This document shows positions 34,779 to 45,540 of a DNA stretch of 64,000 bases, in pieces. The notes beneath the pieces are model-generated. The model worked only from the letters and a program-made list of their open reading frames with translations, was not told where the DNA came from and made no database searches. Location of the stretch: contig NW_024571694.1 of NCBI RefSeq assembly GCF_018320785.1, forward strand, positions 1-64,000, given 5' to 3'. The position numbers were made by a program, and so were the translations under genes. Position 1 is the stretch's first letter, and each line of letters opens with the position of its first letter. The stretch is from Cheilinus undulatus. Lineage: Eukaryota > Chordata > Actinopteri > Labriformes > Labridae.

Positions 34779-36521
34779 TAGGGCTGTCAACGCGTTAATA
34801 TTGCGTTAACTCAAATTACTTTTAACGCCACTAATTTTTTTGTCGCACGATTAACGCATGCGCGTTCTGTATGACCCTTGACCCATCCCGTAGTTTGCCA
34901 GACCAGGAAGTGGCGCCATCGTGATGCGGTACAAGCGAGCAGAAATGGATAAAGGACAGAGACTTTTGAATGACAGGTTCAGCTTTCAGATAATGTCAGA
35001 TAAGACTGAAGTTATTTTCTCCTACTGTCAAAATGAACGGAGTTACAGGAAGTTCGTAGAGTCTTATATAGTCCGCACCACTCACTAGTCATGCACACCG
35101 CTAATGCAGAGAGCCGCCCCCCTCGCCATGCTGGATTTGTTTACAGTGGAGACACTCAGACAACTCTGCAGGGATGGACTTGCTATCTGGCTTACCGGGC
35201 ATTTCCTGGTGTGCCGATGCACTTATGGGCCATTATGGTTTATTCATTTATTTAGGCTATTATATCTGCCATGAACCGGCACCACAGCTGTGCTATTGAC
35301 TGCTGACTGGTCTGATCACGTCTCCTAAAGGTCCGCTCTCATCCCCACACAGCTCCTGCTTGAAAGTGAAAGTATTCGGAAAAAAACGAAACTTACTAAA
35401 ACGATTGACTGGAACTGTAAATAAACGGCAAATTTAAATAACAGTCAATCAAGACGCTGCAAAACTGTCAAAGCCTCTGCAGTCCCTACAGGAGATTGTC
35501 TGATGCTGGTGAATGTACAGCTGCATCATGAGGAGGAGGAGACAGAGCAGCAGAGGCTGGTGTGTGACAGGAGAGCAGAGGTTAGTGAATGAGCTCTGTA
35601 GAGTATCATAATATAAGCTGAAAGCATTATTAGACTGTGGGTCTCCTTTATTTAGGAAGAAAAAATGGTTTTAGATTAAATCTTTAGCTCTTCTATGATC
35701 TGAAGAATGAAGAGATGGTTAAGTCCTCTTACTTTACCTTAAAAGTTCTCCACTGAGACTTCTTTTACTTTATGTGTTCATGAGTTTTGAAAAGCAGATT
35801 CACATGTGTGTTTATTGACATCATTCCAGTAAATCTACTGGACTGATGACAGTCATTTCTTACTGTCAGGATTTATTTTACAGTTGGACTACATTTTTTT
35901 GTTTGAAAATAAAAATATGATAAATAATAGCAGACATTTTTTGAGTAATGACTTGCTTTTTCTCTTGAGCAGGGCAGATGTGTCCACCTTACACACATCA
36001 GAACAGAGAAACACCATTAGATGTGTCTGTGCCTTACTGCTGAGCTCTCAGCAGAGACTTGACTTCTTTATGTCCACGTGTGATGATGAGATCTGTTGTT
36101 CAGTGTTCAGCTGCTGAGAACAGAGGAGTTAACTTCTAGAAGTCTGAAGTTTGACTCTACATTGTGGTATTATTCAGTAATGTTACATTAAGGTCAGTAT
36201 CTCCATCTGTTGGGCTTGAGTTTACCATGTTATGCTCTCAGTATATTTTTGCAGCGTTCAGTATCTTTGAGCTCAGACTAGAGAATTTTCTGGACTTTAT
36301 CTGTTTTTGTTTTGGGTTGTTGACATGAACAAACATTTGCATAAAGAAAGAAAATTTTTGTCCACTTGTGTTGATAAGGGTATTTAAATCTTGAGAAATG
36401 GTACTGTAAGGTACATTTAGAACAGACAAAAAAGTGTGATTAATTTGCAATTAATCACAAGTTAACTATGGAATTTGTGAGATTAATCGCAATTGAAAAT
36501 TTTAATCTATTGACAACCCTA
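34779..36521. mobile_element. Nested hAT-like non-autonomous element 2
   Basis: Inverted ends TAGGGCTGTCAA (34779) and TTGACAACCCTA (36521) are flanked by catcaaat (34771-34778) and cattaaat (36522-36529). Sub-terminal 'gcgttaa' and 'gattaa' motifs match on both sides. No transposase was recognised. Confidence 0.8.
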
Positions 36522-37867
36522 CATTAAATACAACAGTTGTGTTTTCTCAGATATTCAGTCTTTAGCTACTAGGGATGGGAGTTAGTTGTATTTTTCAGTA
36601 TGTACACGTGTAAACCAGGGCTATTAACATACATGGAGAAGATTAACACATAAACCAGATGGTGGGAGCTTTATTACCTCCTCTGATGACGCGCTGTTTA
36701 TCATCAATGATGATCAGCAATGAAGTGACGTCTCATTTCTGAAAGGTCACATATTATTTAACTTTTTCAGGCTTTTCTAACAAAAATATGTTCCCCTGGC
36801 CTGTCCACAATCCTGTAAAGAATAAAAAACATCTATCCCTTCCACCCTCTCTTTCTCCACCTTTCAGAAAACGTATGCCGAAACAAGCCGTTCTCAGATA
36901 TTCCCTTCATGATGTCATGTGGGGAGTTAGCCCTGCCCCCAGGTTCGGTTGGCCCTCCTCGCTTGGGAGAAAGTTCTGCCCTCCTCTCCTGATCCTCCTC
37001 TCAGCTGGCAGTTGAGAGGAGGATCGGGAGAGCCACATCCATTTCCTGAGAGGGGAGTAGCCAGGGGCGGAGTCAGACAGCTCATTAACATTTAAAGCCA
37101 CAGACACAGAAACAGTTTGTTCTGAGCAGGGCTGAAACAGAGGGGTTTTTAGACATGCAAAAGTCCAATACTGGAATGTTTTTTTTTTTTTTTTCAGCAA
37201 CAGACTTCACAGGCATGTTTTGGGGTCCTCTGAGACCAAAATAAACTTGTCTTAAATGGGTCAAATATGTGACCTGTAAGGGAAGGTTTTCACCCCTAAC
37301 CCTTATCACCCTGTTTCAATGTCCAAAAGGAATGGGTAGACGAAGGGTTAAGGGGTAGAAATGGGATTGGCACTAAGCGTGGCTAAACGAAGCAAAATAT
37401 AAAGTCAAACAAAACGGTAACAGATCAGCACATGAACTTGTGTTCTTGCCGATACTAATACCTGCACTTTAAGCAGTATCGGACGTATTTCCAATACTGC
37501 TATCGGAATTGGAACAACTCTAGTTGTTACATCAAACTTGGTCCAATAATTCAAGTGTGACTTCATACTGATAACTGTGGTGACTTCAGTTACAAAAATC
37601 ACCATATGAAATTTTCATATTACTACATCTCTAGCATGAAGGCAGCCACACTCTTGATATTCATCTTTTTTTTATTTACTTTTTATTGTTGTTTTTGATA
37701 CAAACAATAATAAAACAAAACAATAATAAAACAAAACAGCAGGGGGAGGATCCAACTCTCAAGTAACATTTAGATCACATAAATGACAACATGAACATAT
37801 AACCAATTTAGTTCCCTCGTTTGCAATGAAATTTGAAGATATGCCCCCCATAGGGGGCATATTGTTG

Positions 37868-39982
37868 CTATACAAAATCAGGCCTTATGGTTAAAACGTA
37901 GGCGATCCATTTTGACCAGATTTCAGCAAAGATATCAATTTTATATCTCATTTTAAATGTGATTCTTTCCATAACGTATATAATGTAAACAACATCAATC
38001 CAGTCATTTAAAATAGGTATGTCTCTTTTCAGCCATTTTCTGGTCAGAGCCTTCTTGCTTGCTACTAACAATAGTCTCAACAAACATTTGTCTCTGTTTG
38101 CACATTTAAGTTCTTCTAAGTCGTTGAGGTACATGGTTTTAAAGTTAAAGCAGATTTTAAAGTTAAAAACTGCCTCCAGGACGCCATGGACACATCTCCA
38201 AAATGGAGCCACAGAGGGGCAATCCCAAAAGATGTGAAAATGGTTTGCTATAGTACTTCCACAGGACCTCCAGCAAGTAGTCTGATCAGAGTACTTAGTT
38301 TTCTGTGCTGGGGTACAAAAGAAACGGGTCACGTTCTTCCAGCTGTATTCCCTCCATGAAGGAGAGCTTGTTGTGAACCGTTGCTGTCTGTAGATTCTGT
38401 CCCATTCCTCCACTATTATCATGATATTGCCCTCTGATTCCCATCTTGATTTAATGTCCAGAGTATGGTCTCCCTTTAAATTCTGGAGAGCCCCATATAG
38501 TCTAGAAATTATTCTTTGGTAGGTGCCATCGTTGTAGGCTTTTTGGAAAATATGCAGAATTTCGTCTCCAATTGTCGTGTCATCCTTGTTAATTTTTTTT
38601 TTCCTAATAAAGTCTCTGATTTGTAAATACCTAAAATGGTCCTGATTTTGTAGATTATTATTGTCCTTAAGGTCCTGGAAGCTTAACATTGTACCTTTTT
38701 TTAAAAGTGTGGAGTATGTTGTAAGACCCTTTGCAGTCCACTCTTTGAACCTCGTGTCATGTTTGCTGGGTAAGAACTCCGGGTCATAGGCAAACCACTT
38801 TAAGATTTCAACTTTACTTGCCAGTTGGTATTTTTTAATTAGTTCCCTCCATGTTTTTAATGAACTAATTATATATGGGTTATCAGAGTCTGTCAAATGA
38901 CTAATTAACGTGGGGTCTCCTATTAACGTATTAACTGGGAGTCCTTTCCCCATTGAGCTCTCTATCTCTTTCCATCTAGATCTGTAATTGGGCTTGCACC
39001 ATCCAATCAATGGTCTCAACTGAGCGGCTCTGTAATAATCCATTAGACATGGAAGGGCCAATCCTCCTCTCTCCTTAGATAGTTGCAAAATTTTATATCT
39101 TACTCTTGGCTTTTTCCCAGCCCAAATAAATCGTGAAATAATTTTATCCCACTCTGAAAAGTATTGCTCTGGTTTTTCAATAGGCACTGATTGAAATAAG
39201 TAAAGAAGTCTTGGTAAAATGTTCATCCTAACTGAGTCGATGCGTGAACTTATATTAAGATAAGGGATTAAATTCCATCTGTTAATGTCAAAAATAATTT
39301 GCTTTTTCAGGGGGCCGTAATTCATTTCTTCTAATTTAGACAAATCAATTGGCAAGAGGATTCCCAAATATTTTACATGTTTCTTATCCCAATCTAGTTG
39401 ATACTTTAAACGGAGATACTGAGGGGGGGTGTAATGAATGTTAATGACCTGGGTTTTTTGTTCATTTAGTTTATATCCTGAATATGACCCATATTCCCCC
39501 AGCACAGACATCAGCTCAGGCAATGAATCTGTTGGGCTCGAGAGGTAAACGAGGACATCGTCCGCAAACAAGGCCAGCGTTTGCTCTCCTGCTGCCATTT
39601 TTATACCTTTAATCATGTTGTTCTGCCTAATCCATTGAGCCAACGGTTCAATAAAAATTGCAAATAAAAGTGGACTTAATGGGCAGCCTTTTCTCGAAGA
39701 TCTCCCAAGCCCAAAAGAGCCAGTTAACTCACCATTGATTTTCAATTTTGCTGATGGCTTGTTGTAAAGAGTCTCTATTGTCTTGATAATTACTTTGTCA
39801 AATCCAAATTTTTCCATAGCTTTAAATAAGAATTTCCATCGAACTGAGTCAAAGGCTTTTTGAGCATCTAAGCTTATCAACATAGCCTGTATGTTATTTT
39901 GATTTATATGTCTAATAATATGAACAGACCTTCTGATGTTATCATGTGTCTGACGAGATGAAACAAATCCTGTTTGTTCCAA
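37868..39982 (-). CDS. L1 ORF2, C-terminal part: reverse transcriptase and C-terminal domain
   Basis: The 704-codon frame directly continues ORF2 after the one-base shift. RT motifs are EQTGFVSSRQTHDNI, ISLDAQKAFDSV, RKGCPLSPLLF and the catalytic LFADDVLVY. The thumb and the C-terminal cysteine-histidine segment (CWRSCGSTIANHFHIFWDCP) complete the protein. With the upstream part it makes about 1260 residues, a usual L1 ORF2 length. Only one homopolymer difference separates this copy from an intact frame, which could be a sequencing error. Confidence 0.9.
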   Translation of the reverse strand: MEQTGFVSSRQTHDNIRRSVHIIRHINQNNIQAMLISLDAQKAFDSVRWKFLFKAMEKFGFDKVIIKTIETLYNKPSAKLKINGELTGSFGLGRSSRKGCPLSPLLFAIFIEPLAQWIRQNNMIKGIKMAAGEQTLALFADDVLVYLSSPTDSLPELMSVLGEYGSYSGYKLNEQKTQVINIHYTPPQYLRLKYQLDWDKKHVKYLGILLPIDLSKLEEMNYGPLKKQIIFDINRWNLIPYLNISSRIDSVRMNILPRLLYLFQSVPIEKPEQYFSEWDKIISRFIWAGKKPRVRYKILQLSKERGGLALPCLMDYYRAAQLRPLIGWCKPNYRSRWKEIESSMGKGLPVNTLIGDPTLISHLTDSDNPYIISSLKTWRELIKKYQLASKVEILKWFAYDPEFLPSKHDTRFKEWTAKGLTTYSTLLKKGTMLSFQDLKDNNNLQNQDHFRYLQIRDFIRKKKINKDDTTIGDEILHIFQKAYNDGTYQRIISRLYGALQNLKGDHTLDIKSRWESEGNIMIIVEEWDRIYRQQRFTTSSPSWREYSWKNVTRFFCTPAQKTKYSDQTTCWRSCGSTIANHFHIFWDCPSVAPFWRCVHGVLEAVFNFKICFNFKTMYLNDLEELKCANRDKCLLRLLLVASKKALTRKWLKRDIPILNDWIDVVYIIYVMERITFKMRYKIDIFAEIWSKWIAYVLTIRPDFV

Positions 39983-39983
39983 A

Positions 39984-41651
39984 TTAATTAATCCAGGTAT
40001 AATTTTTCAAGTCTTTTGCAATAATTGAACTAAATAATTTGTAGTCAAGATTCAAAACACTAATTGGTCGATAATTTGCGCAATCTAGTTTATCCTTCTC
40101 ACCCTTAGGTATTACTGATATAATTGCTTCATTCCATGAATCCGGAATTTCCCCCTTAGTCAGAACCCAATTGAATGTTTTTAGCAAAATAGGCATCAGA
40201 GCATCTTTTAGATTTTTGTACCACTCAGCCGTAAATCCGTCAGCTCCTGGGGACTTGTTATTTTTTAACCTGGCTATGGCTGAATAAATTTCCTCTTTAG
40301 TTATTTGTGAACCTAGTCCTTTATTCTGATCTTTGGTAAGAATTGGTAGTTTTAATGATTCGAATAGCATCTCCATTTTCTGGTCATTGTCAGTGTGAGG
40401 TTGTGAGTATAAATTTTCATAATAGTTCTTAAAGCATTCTTTAATGTCATTCATTTGATGGTAAATTTCCTTAGATTCGGGATCTCTTATCTTATATATT
40501 GTATTATCTGCCTGTTGTTTTCGTAATTTATATGACAATAATTTTGTATACTTACTACCGCCTTCATAATAATTTTGTTTAGTATAAATTAATTTCTTCT
40601 GAATTTCTTGTCTGTTTATCTCCTCAATCGGATTTCTTTTGCTTGTCATTTCTAGATTAATTTTGGGATCCCTCGAGTCTTTATGTTTGGATACTAATTT
40701 TTTCAAATCATATTGCAGGTGGTTGAGTTTTTCCATTCTTTGTTTCTTAAGAAAAGATGTTACAGCAATCACTCTACCTCTCATTACCGCTTTACAGGCA
40801 TCCCAGACGACAGGTGGAGACACCTCCCCATTGTCATTATGTTCTAAGTAGTCTGATATGTCTTTTGCAAACTGTTCAATTCTGTGTCTGTTCAATATGC
40901 TAGAGTTAAACCTCCAATGAGTAAATTTCTGTCTATATGCAGTCGTTAGGGATAGATATAATGGGCAGTGATCAGAACAATCCCTCATTCCAATATGGCA
41001 GTGTTGCACTTTATTAAGATCTGTACCAAACAGTAGAAAGTAATCAATTCTTGAATATATTGAGTGTGGAGATGAGAAGAAGGTATAGTCCCTGGTTGAA
41101 GGATTCAGCTGTCTCCATACATCAATTAGTCCTATTTCTAACATCATCGAGTTTATTTTCTTAGTTATTTTCTGGGTTTGGGATATTCTTTTTCCTGAAG
41201 AATCAAGACGAGGGTTCAGAGTGGTATTAAAATCTCCTCCACATATGAGAGTCCCTTGGGCTTCTGTTGCAATCTTATCCAGTATTTGTATATAAAGATC
41301 AGATTCTGACCCCGGGGGAATATACACATTGTAGAAGGTAAATAAATTCCCGTCAACTCTTCCCTTTATCATTATAAATCTGCCTTCCTTATCACTAGTT
41401 GTACATATATGTTCATATATTATTCCCCCAGAAATCAGTATGGCAACCCCTCTCGTGTGTTTTGATCCATTTGATGAAGCAAACACATATTTAAATCCCC
41501 GTCTTTTAAGTTTTTCGTGATCTTTTCCCGTCATGTGAGTTTCTTGCAAGAATGCAATGTCTATATTTTCTCTCTTTAATTTTGTAAGAATTTTGAATTG
41601 TTTGGTTGGACTAAGAAGACCGTTAACATTTAATGAAATTAACTTTACCAT
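39984..41651 (-). CDS. L1 ORF2, N-terminal part: endonuclease and start of reverse transcriptase
   Basis: The 555-codon frame encodes an APE-type endonuclease: SLNVNGL (residue 6), FLQETH (about 34), GGDFNTTLNP (about 139), RIDYF (about 198) and CSDHCPL (about 225). The RT then begins with NNKSPGADGFTAEWY and NYRPISVLNLDYKL. The frame ends at 39984 because one A is missing from an A-run (T-run on +) near 40008, compared with the frame expected to continue into PGLINLEQTGF. ORF2p nicks DNA and primes reverse transcription at the target. Confidence 0.9.
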   Translation of the reverse strand: MVKLISLNVNGLLSPTKQFKILTKLKRENIDIAFLQETHMTGKDHEKLKRRGFKYVFASSNGSKHTRGVAILISGGIIYEHICTTSDKEGRFIMIKGRVDGNLFTFYNVYIPPGSESDLYIQILDKIATEAQGTLICGGDFNTTLNPRLDSSGKRISQTQKITKKINSMMLEIGLIDVWRQLNPSTRDYTFFSSPHSIYSRIDYFLLFGTDLNKVQHCHIGMRDCSDHCPLYLSLTTAYRQKFTHWRFNSSILNRHRIEQFAKDISDYLEHNDNGEVSPPVVWDACKAVMRGRVIAVTSFLKKQRMEKLNHLQYDLKKLVSKHKDSRDPKINLEMTSKRNPIEEINRQEIQKKLIYTKQNYYEGGSKYTKLLSYKLRKQQADNTIYKIRDPESKEIYHQMNDIKECFKNYYENLYSQPHTDNDQKMEMLFESLKLPILTKDQNKGLGSQITKEEIYSAIARLKNNKSPGADGFTAEWYKNLKDALMPILLKTFNWVLTKGEIPDSWNEAIISVIPKGEKDKLDCANYRPISVLNLDYKLFSSIIAKDLKNYTWIN

Positions 41652-42098
41652 ATCCTATCAGTTACCAAATGATCAGGTTTGAACGCGACATTGTATGCCT
41701 GTGTTGATGAACTCCTCAAATGCAAATCACTCACAGTGAAAATAGAGAACCAGATCTCCCCTGCTTGTAATATAGAACAATAACATAAATTCAGGATTCA
41801 GGAACATTAGAACAGAAGTGTAGGCTTCCCAGAGTAGAGGGACCATTGTCCCTCTGAAGTCCCTGCTGGAAGGTGGAGGGTTATGACCCCTCGAGTGGTT
41901 GGGGCCCTCCCTAGTGGTGGAATGACTGATCAGCATGCACATTCCACAATCTCTAGATGAGTCCAGCATAAAGCCATATAACGTTGCTGGTCAATCGGCA
42001 TCTTACATTACTTTTAAATGAGAGGACAGAATAACATCTACAGTTACCTTTTTATGTCCGTTGTATTCAGTTATTTTTACCGTATGAACACCAATCAT

Positions 42099-43184
42099 TT
42101 ACTGTTTGGAAGCCCTCTTAAACTCCTGCAGCTTATCTCTCACTCGCGTCTCCATTCGTCTCACTCTGCCTCCTGCGTCTGTCTGTTGCCATGGGAACGC
42201 CTCCAGTACACGCTCCTCGAAGTTGGGACCCGGCTCCTCTCTAGCGGTGTTTACGGGAATCCCCCGCACCTTCAGCTCCGGCGTAGCTGCCTGTGCATCC
42301 TCGTAGGTCCGTGTGCCGGTGTTCCAATGGATGCGGATCCTTGTAAACGGAGTTTGGAAGCGAATACCCTGTTCTTTGAGTGCTTTTTTAACTCCTCCGT
42401 AAGCTCTACGCTTCTCCATGACCTCATAGGCGTAGTCATGGTCAAAAAAAACCTGCTTGTTGTTAATGAGGACTTTCTTTTTCCAAGCTAGTTTAAGGAC
42501 AGTTTCTTTGACATCAAACTGGAGAAAGTTTATGACAATGGACCGTGGGGTAGCATCGGGTCCCGGCTTCTGAGCCAAAGCTCTGTGAGCACGCTGAATT
42601 TTGAGAGACATACCTTCAGGTAAGGGAAGCTCCTTGGTCAGTAAATTTTCCACAGACTTTATCATGGAGTCACCCTCAGCGTCCTCAGGCACACCATACA
42701 TCCGGATATTGTTTCTTCTGGACCTGCTTTCCATATCGGTCACCTTTTGCTGCAGTTTGCGTTGTTCTTTTAGCAGACAGAGCAGGGTCTCTTTAGTTAC
42801 GGAGCCGCTAGCTTCAACCTCAGAAATGCGCTCCTCTGCCTCTGCAATAGCTCCAGCCTGATCTTGAGGTGCCGTCCCCATTTCTGCTAGCTTGTGGTTA
42901 AGCTCTTGTTTTAGTGTCGTCATCTCATCTTTTAGGTCCTTCCTTAAATCTCCCTTAAGTTTGGAGATAGCTGTATGTGTGTCGCTTTTGAAATCACGTA
43001 GGTCTTTGGAGATGGAGCAGATTTCACGAAACAGTTCGTCTCCGGGTTTCCTAGCTTCATTGCTAGTTAGCGCAGTGCCACTTTCATCGACGGGGGTCTC
43101 CATTTGGTCCTTCGTTGTTGTAAATTGTCCAGTTGGTTGATTTTTCGAACTCGTCTGACCTCTACGTGGCTTGTTCCCGCCCAT
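42099..43184 (-). CDS. L1 ORF1 protein
   Basis: An intact frame of 361 codons. It is the RNA-binding nucleic-acid chaperone that coats L1 RNA. A basic N-terminus is followed by a coiled coil (about residues 50-155), then the RRM-like L1 ORF1 domain, recognisable from RRNNIRMYGVPEDAEGD (about residue 157) and IQRAHRAL. The C-terminal domain follows (KRRAYGGVKKALKEQGIRF). The start at 43184 follows a short GC-rich leader. No stop or frameshift is seen, so the copy may be young. Confidence 0.9.
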   Translation of the reverse strand: MGGNKPRRGQTSSKNQPTGQFTTTKDQMETPVDESGTALTSNEARKPGDELFREICSISKDLRDFKSDTHTAISKLKGDLRKDLKDEMTTLKQELNHKLAEMGTAPQDQAGAIAEAEERISEVEASGSVTKETLLCLLKEQRKLQQKVTDMESRSRRNNIRMYGVPEDAEGDSMIKSVENLLTKELPLPEGMSLKIQRAHRALAQKPGPDATPRSIVINFLQFDVKETVLKLAWKKKVLINNKQVFFDHDYAYEVMEKRRAYGGVKKALKEQGIRFQTPFTRIRIHWNTGTRTYEDAQAATPELKVRGIPVNTAREEPGPNFEERVLEAFPWQQTDAGGRVRRMETRVRDKLQEFKRASKQ

Positions 43185-43379
43185 CTGCCTGCTGGAAAAG
43201 TTTGCGAGTTGAAATTCTCAATTTGGGGGAAGATTTCAGGCCGATTGACACGGAGCAACAAATTACACGTCTATCTCGCACATGGGTTCCGCCATTTTTT
43301 CTCTTGATATTTATCTTAATGCAACTTTCAGTAATTGCAGATGTGAGTAAATCTTTTGACATCTTTGTTTTTTCAACAG

Positions 43380-44024
43380 TGTCAGAGCTGAGGGTTGTTC
43401 TACTGGGGAACAGCTGGTCTGAGAGGAGTTCAGTGGGGAATTTCGTCCTGGGAGAGACTGTGTTCAACACTCAGGAAGAACCAGATAGATGTCTCAGATT
43501 CAGCAGGACGGTGAAGGGGAATGAAGTAGTTCTTATCAACACCCCAGATCTGATGAAACACAGCCTATCTCAAACAAGGCTAACAAGTTATATAGAAAAC
43601 TGTGTGAGACTCTGTGATCCTGGACCTCATGTGTTCCTGCTGGTTTTACAATCTGAAGACTTCACTGAGGAACGCAAAGACCGTCTCCGCAGAGTCCTTG
43701 ACACTTTCAGTGATCGATCATTTGATCATTCATTCTTACTGATATCAGCACTGAGAGAGCAGAGTCTGGGTTTAAAGAAATCTTACAACGCACTCCCTCC
43801 ATTGGCAGACATGATCAAAAAGTGTAAATACAGATACTTGGAGAGAGAAAACCTTGAACTTTCAGAGCTGTTGACACGTTTGGGTCAACTTGTAAAGGAA
43901 AACAATGAAGATCATGTCAGATGTGAGACTTTTGAGGAAAGAACTGCTGCATTAACAGGTCATGGTCAGAGCTCCTACCAAAAGGAAACTCATAGTTCTC
44001 TTACAGATACAATTGAGGCTGCTG
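43380..44024 (+). CDS. gimap8-like: GIMAP gene B, AIG1-domain exon with degenerate P-loop
   Basis: The exon lies between the acceptor 'tttttcaacag' (ends 43379) and the donor 'gtaagt' (starts 44025). It begins in phase 1; with the preceding exon it reads M then SELRVVLLGNSWSERSS. It is one AIG1 domain: the G1 region (LLGNSWSERSSVGNFVLG) lacks the GKS lysine, the G3 region is NTPDL rather than DTPD, and the conserved AIG1 stretch [13 protein letters not shown] is intact. Nucleotide binding is therefore unlikely and a scaffold or dimerisation role is possible. The open frame extends upstream into L1 sequence, but those codons are not part of the exon. Length (645 bases) is usual for one AIG1 domain. 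Confidence 0.82.
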
Positions 44025-44128
44025 GTAAGTACAGAAATAATCATGACATGAGTGAAAACCTTATACAGAAAAATCTTTCTTTACATATGGATCGAAGCTA
44101 AAAATTATTGTGGTCTTCTTTTCACAGG

Positions 44129-44179
44129 AATAATTCATCCACAGAATGTGGTCCCACAAGGAAAATCCCAGGGTCAGGG
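44129..44179 (+). CDS. GIMAP gene B, short linker exon
   Basis: A small exon of about 51 bases lies between the acceptor 'ttttcacag' (ends about 44128) and the donor 'gtgagt'. Phase 1 at both ends is compatible with the preceding exon (ending G) and the large exon at 57295. It reads GIIHPQNVVPQGKSQGQ, a linker between AIG1 domains. The boundary is uncertain by one base. Confidence 0.55.
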
Positions 44180-44295
44180 TGAGTAAAACTATTACAGTCT
44201 TAGTCATATGCTGGTGAATGGATTTGTGCTTAAATGTTTTCTTCATCATGAACCCAAAGACAATATTTTTGTTTAATATAAATATATATCACATA

Positions 44296-45531
44296 TACTC
44301 TATATTGCCAAAAGTATTCACTCACCCATCCAAATAATTGAAATCAGGTGTTCCAATCACTTCCATGGCCACAGGTGTATAAAATCAAGCACCTAGGCAT
44401 GCAGACTGTTTCTACAAACATTTGTGAAAGAATGGCTCGCTCTCAGGAGCTCAGTCAATTCCAGCATGGTACTGTGATAGGATGCCACCTGTGCAACAAG
44501 TCCAGTGGTGAAATTTCCTCACTCCGAAATATTCCACAGTCAACTGTCAGTGGTATTATAACAAAGTGGAAGTGATTGGGAACGACAGCAACTCAGCCAT
44601 GAAGTGGTAGGCCACGTAAAATGACAGAGTCAGCAGATGTTGAGGCACATAGTGCGCAGAGGTCGCCAACTTTATGCAGAGTCAGTTGCTACAGACCTCC
44701 AAACTTCATGTGGCTATCAAATTAGCTCAAAAACAGTGTGTAGAGAGCTTCATGGAATGGATTTCCATGGCCGAGCAGCTGCATCCAAGCCATACATGCA
44801 ATGCAAAGTGTTGGATGCAGTGGTGTAAAGCACGCCGCCACTGGACTCTAGAGCAGAGGAGACACATTTTCTGGCGTGACAAATTGCGCTTCTCCATCTG
44901 GCAATCTGATGGACGAGTCTGGGTTTGGCGGTTGCCAGGAGAATGGTACTTGTCTGACTGCATTGTGCCAAGTGTAAAGTTTGGTGGAGGGGGGATTATG
45001 GTGTGGGCTTGTTTTTCAGGAGCTGGGCCTGGCCCCTTAGTTCCAGTGAAAGGAACTCTGAATGCTTCAGCATACCAAGAGATTTTGGACAATTCCATGC
45101 TCCCAACTTTGTGGGAACAGTTTGGGGATGGCCCCTTCCTGTTCCAACATGACTGTGCACCAGTGCACAAAGCAAGGTCCATAAAGACATGGATGAGAGA
45201 GTTTGGTGTGGATGAACTTGACTGGCCTGCACAGAGTCCTGACCTCAACCTGATAGACCACCTTTGGGATGAATTAGAGTGGAGACTGAGAGCCAGGCCT
45301 TCTTGTCCAACATCAGTGTGTGACCTCACAAATGTGCTCCTGGAAGAATCAAAAATTCCCATAAACACACTCCTAAACCTTGTGGAAAGCCTTCCCAGAA
45401 GAGTTGAAGCTGTTATGGCTGCAAAGGGTGGACCAACATCATATTAAACCCTATGGATTAAGAATGGGATGTCACTTAAGTTCATATGCGAGTCAAGGCA
45501 GGTGAGCAAATACTTCTGGCAATATAGTGTA
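44296..45531 (+). mobile_element. Tc1-like transposon C
   Basis: The ends are TA-flanked inverted repeats: 'ctctatattgccaaaagtatt' type at 44298 and the complement 'ggcaatatagtg' ending at 45529. The element is 1.2 kb long with a near full-length transposase between the repeats. It belongs to a different subfamily from elements A and B. It lies in the intron of gene B just after the linker exon. Confidence 0.9.
44432..45447 (+). pseudogene. Tc1-like transposase C, frameshifted
   Basis: About 339 codons, the normal size. ATG at 44432 opens MARSQELSQFQHGTVIGCHL; the first helix-turn-helix piece ends at a TGA (44573-44575). The frame changes again near 44700, then runs to 45447. The catalytic region has [15 protein letters not shown] (first D), FQHDCAPVH (second D) and [13 protein letters not shown], where the usual third-position E of the Tc1 family is D. 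With the frame breaks it is unlikely to be active. Confidence 0.85.
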
Positions 45532-45540
45532 ATATATAAA

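Larger units (their letters stand above)
32476..37522. mobile_element. hAT-like composite element with two nested insertions
   Basis: The ends are inverted: TAGAGATGTTCC at 32476 and GGAACAACTCTA ending at 37522. They are flanked by a perfect 8-bp direct repeat, gttgttac (32468-32475 and 37523-37530), typical of hAT insertions. Inside, at 33409-34659 and 34779-36521, lie two further elements with their own ends and 8-bp duplications. Removing them leaves about 2 kb. No transposase was recognised. A GC-rich hairpin lies at 36984-37031. Confidence 0.8.
37668..43300 (-). mobile_element. Full-length L1-type LINE
   Basis: The element is bounded by a 17-bp direct repeat with one mismatch: ctcttgatattcatctt (37651-37667) and ctcttgatatttatctt (43301-43317). 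On the minus strand it has a 5' UTR of about 115 bases, ORF1 (42099-43184), a 447-base spacer, ORF2 (37868-41651 with one frameshift), and a 3' end with a hairpin (37840-37862) and an A-rich tail (T-rich on +). It is inserted antisense in the proposed GIMAP gene B intron, its 5' end 79 bases before exon 43380. Confidence 0.92.

Noticed and set aside
43133..43379. N-terminal codons of the open frame leading into the GIMAP exon at 43380
   Set aside because: These codons are antisense to the L1 5' end and intron; the acceptor at 43379 marks the exon start.
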